Shown piece by piece: positions 59,491 to 61,199 of a stretch of DNA of 61,199 nucleotides (positions are counted from its first letter, which is position 1; each line of letters begins with the position of its first letter). The stretch is from positions 1 through 61,199 of the forward strand of contig JAQGAU010000017.1 in NCBI GenBank assembly GCA_034698045.1, given 5' to 3'. This DNA is from Paramacrobiotus richtersi. Its lineage: Eukaryota; Tardigrada; Eutardigrada; Parachela; Macrobiotidae. The notes beneath the pieces were generated by a model, which saw only the letters and a list, made by a program, of their open reading frames with translations, did not search any database and was not told the origin of the DNA. Made by a program: the position numbers and the translations under genes.

Positions 59491-59533
59491 AACTGTTAGG
59501 CTATAATTTAAATTAAATTATAGCCTAACAGTT
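59491..59533. repeat. 43-bp near-perfect palindrome
   Basis: Two 21-bp perfectly complementary arms (outer AACTGTTAGGC, inner ATAATTTAA) flank a single central A. Such a tight palindrome could extrude as a cruciform or encode a hairpin RNA. Confidence 0.9.
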
Positions 59534-59974
59534 TCGCTGTGTCTCAACTGGATGAGCATGATCAGTTCTGCTAGTTCAGAATCGCATGATGAGGTTGCTA
59601 TGCTGCTTGTGCAGGCGAATTTCCTTCCGCTAGAGAAAGCCCACAACAAGATGCAATAATATTATTTCATACCACGTACTGTAGTACTGTGGCATTAGGC
59701 GCCATAATATAAAATAGTAAACAACATGAAAATGCACAACTTTAGCACATTCTGTACTGCTGAATTTATTTTGTACTATTTTTTAATCACCCTTATTTAA
59801 AACGAAATCAAGATTAATCGGTGGAATTTCGAATTGAATTTATTCGGAATTATTTGGATAATATATTTCTGGATTTATTTGGATAATATATTTCTGGAAT
59901 TATTTGAATAATATATTTCGGGACTTATCTGGCTCCGTTGTTCCATCCAGGTGTCCCATGCCCGCCCCCTGACC

Positions 59975-61199
59975 ATGTCGACCCCCACCCCCTCTTCCCC
60001 CACCACCATCCACCCGCCCTCCGAGTTCCCCTGGAACCAGGTGCAGCAGGTACCCTACCAGGCGGCCAACACGGGGCAGACCGTCCAGGCGTGTCATGCC
60101 ATGATCTACGCCCGCACCGACGCCCGCTTCGTTAACCAGCTCCCCTTCCGCGCCTGGGTCATGATGCAGATGCGGTTTGATGGGAAGCTGGGGTTCCCCG
60201 GGGGGATTGTCTCGGATCTGGCCGTACCCGATGCCACGCTGGAGGAGGGCCTGAATCGGGAGTTGGTCGAGGAGATTCGGCTGGATTGTGGGCGGTTTGC
60301 GTTTAGGAGGGAGCATTATGTCGTGTCGCATTTCTGTCCCAGGGTTAATTTGATACTCAACTTGTACGCACAGGTTCGTCCAGAAATGGTTGGCTGGGTT
60401 ATTTTGTAGGATTTATCGGTTCTTTTTAATTAAATTAATTTACTAGTTTGGAAATTTTTTAGCCAGTTTCAGTTTAACGTTATCCTTGTCTTGTATTCGT
60501 TATTGAACGCGCCAAAAAATGTATGAAAGATTTGTTACGTCTACGTTTGTTTGACTGATTTTATTTGGTACCCGATCAATCAATTTTGAATGATTTCTTT
60601 TTGTATGATATTCATACAGCGTCACAAATTTATTATATTCAGACCAGTTGGTTTGCTCGTTCGCAAATTAGTAGGAAAAAAATAGATAGTAAAACAAATA
60701 CATCAGAAATTATTTGAAAACTGCAAGAAAATACAAAAAAAAATAATACAAATTGTAAATACTAATCGCAAATTAGTTGGAAAAAAACAGATAATTAAAA
60801 AAATAATCAGAAAATTTTACGAAGAATATGCAAGAAAATACAAAGAAAAGTAATACAAATTGTAAATACTAATGGCAGAGTAGTTGAACACAACAGATAA
60901 CCAAACAAATAGTAAATAAATTTTATTAAAAATATTCAGGAAAATATAAAGAAAAATAATACCAATTGTAAATACTAATCGCGTATTAGTTGGAAAAAAA
61001 CAGATAATCAAACAAATAATTAGGAAATTTTATGAGGAATACGCAAGAAAATACAAAGAAGAAGAATGCAACTTGTTGTATGAGAATCTACGTAGTCTGC
61101 TATTATTGTTAGGAAGTGACGGAATCCGAGTTTCGTGAGATTGAATCCCGCGCCCTAACCGCCGAGGAGTACGGGCACGAGTGCCTGGGGGTCCTGCGC
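59975..61199 (+). CDS. NUDT16: NUDT16-like Nudix decapping enzyme (partial, runs off the right edge)
   Basis: NUDT16 enzymes hydrolyse inosine diphosphates and cap structures, including that of U8 snoRNA, in the nucleus and nucleolus. Exon 1 is 59975-60373 and exon 2 starts at 61113, in phase, and is cut by the window end. After a Pro/Ser/Thr-rich start (MSTPTPSSPTTIHPPSEFPW) the family core follows: CHAMIYARTD, MMQMRFDGKLGFPGG and the Nudix box ending LEEGLNRELVEEI with its REVEE-type metal ligands (Arg-Glu-Leu-Val-Glu-Glu). Exon 2 (EVTESEFREIESRALTAEEY, GHECLGVLR) matches the NUDT16 region around the helix before LGLVRVPL. ATG at 59975 is the first in frame; an acceptor-like CAG at 59948-59950 hints at an upstream non-coding exon. 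The NUDT16 or NUDT16L1 assignment is not resolved, but the Nudix glutamates favour the active type. Confidence 0.9.
60655..61060. repeat. Tandem repeat of about 105 bp in the Nudix intron
   Basis: About four diverged copies of an AT-rich unit containing TTAGTTGGAAAAAAACAGAT and AATACAAATTGTAAATACTAA, starting near 60662, 60768, 60872 and 60977. They lie in the 739-nt intron and code nothing. Confidence 0.75.

Larger units (their letters stand above)
57997..59974. other. Divergent spacer between TDP2 and the Nudix gene
   Basis: Should hold both promoters. A 90-codon minus-strand frame (58284-58556) and a plus-strand open stretch with a GT donor (about 59050-59159, MLCTPTKKLAPGTDSVHQ) are possible short exons, but I recognise neither and the second does not join the Nudix frame in phase. 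Two foldback sequences lie here. Confidence 0.4.

Noticed and set aside
1-61199. CRISPR arrays, bacterial operons, rRNA or tRNA genes
   Set aside because: None seen. The window is eukaryotic and I could not support any cloverleaf or array by eye.

Overview
The window is genomic DNA of an animal with small introns (many of 50-70 nt, others up to about 1 kb), GT-AG splicing and AT-rich spacers. Its recognisable genes are a secreted Cu/Zn superoxide dismutase, a receptor guanylate cyclase, class A GPCRs, HSBP1, the cohesin acetyltransferase ESCO/Eco1, L-lactate dehydrogenase, TDP2 and a NUDT16-type Nudix decapping enzyme. This set points to a metazoan. A small invertebrate such as a tardigrade fits the gene density, short introns and receptor-cyclase duplication, but that is inference: no gene here is diagnostic of a clade.

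Layout. 1-3.3 kb: edge of an ankyrin-like gene (-), an unrecognised 218-aa gene, and a five-exon Cu/Zn SOD. 4.6-18.2 kb: a duplicated receptor block made of an intact-frame receptor guanylate cyclase whose catalytic domain has lost a metal-binding aspartate, a broken GPCR, a scrap of the cyclase, a solo LTR, an intact GPCR and a decayed copy of the cyclase N-terminus. 18.2-20.8 kb: a mosaic of nested direct repeats. 21-29.1 kb: a tandem trio (+) of F-box genes (A, B, C; B has a damaged F-box exon). 30.6-40.1 kb: HSBP1, ESCO and LDH; HSBP1 has what looks like a U12-type AT-AC intron.

40.9-58 kb: four tandem minus-strand genes (D, E, F, G) of the same F-box family. Each carries an extra N-terminal exon pair coding for a U-box that closely resembles the U-box of the splicing factor and ubiquitin ligase Prp19. 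The result is a predicted U-box plus F-box protein, the most unusual thing in the window. The copies are separated by passenger fragments of the two flanking genes, LDH exon 1 with its promoter and the 3' half of TDP2. These show that the ancestral order was LDH - F-box gene - TDP2 and that the array grew by unequal exchange. TDP2 itself is intact at 55.4-58.0 kb. 58-61.2 kb: two foldback sequences and the first two exons of a NUDT16-like gene that runs off the right edge.

Exon limits were derived by hand from splice consensus, reading phase and remembered family sequences. No database search or RNA evidence was available.
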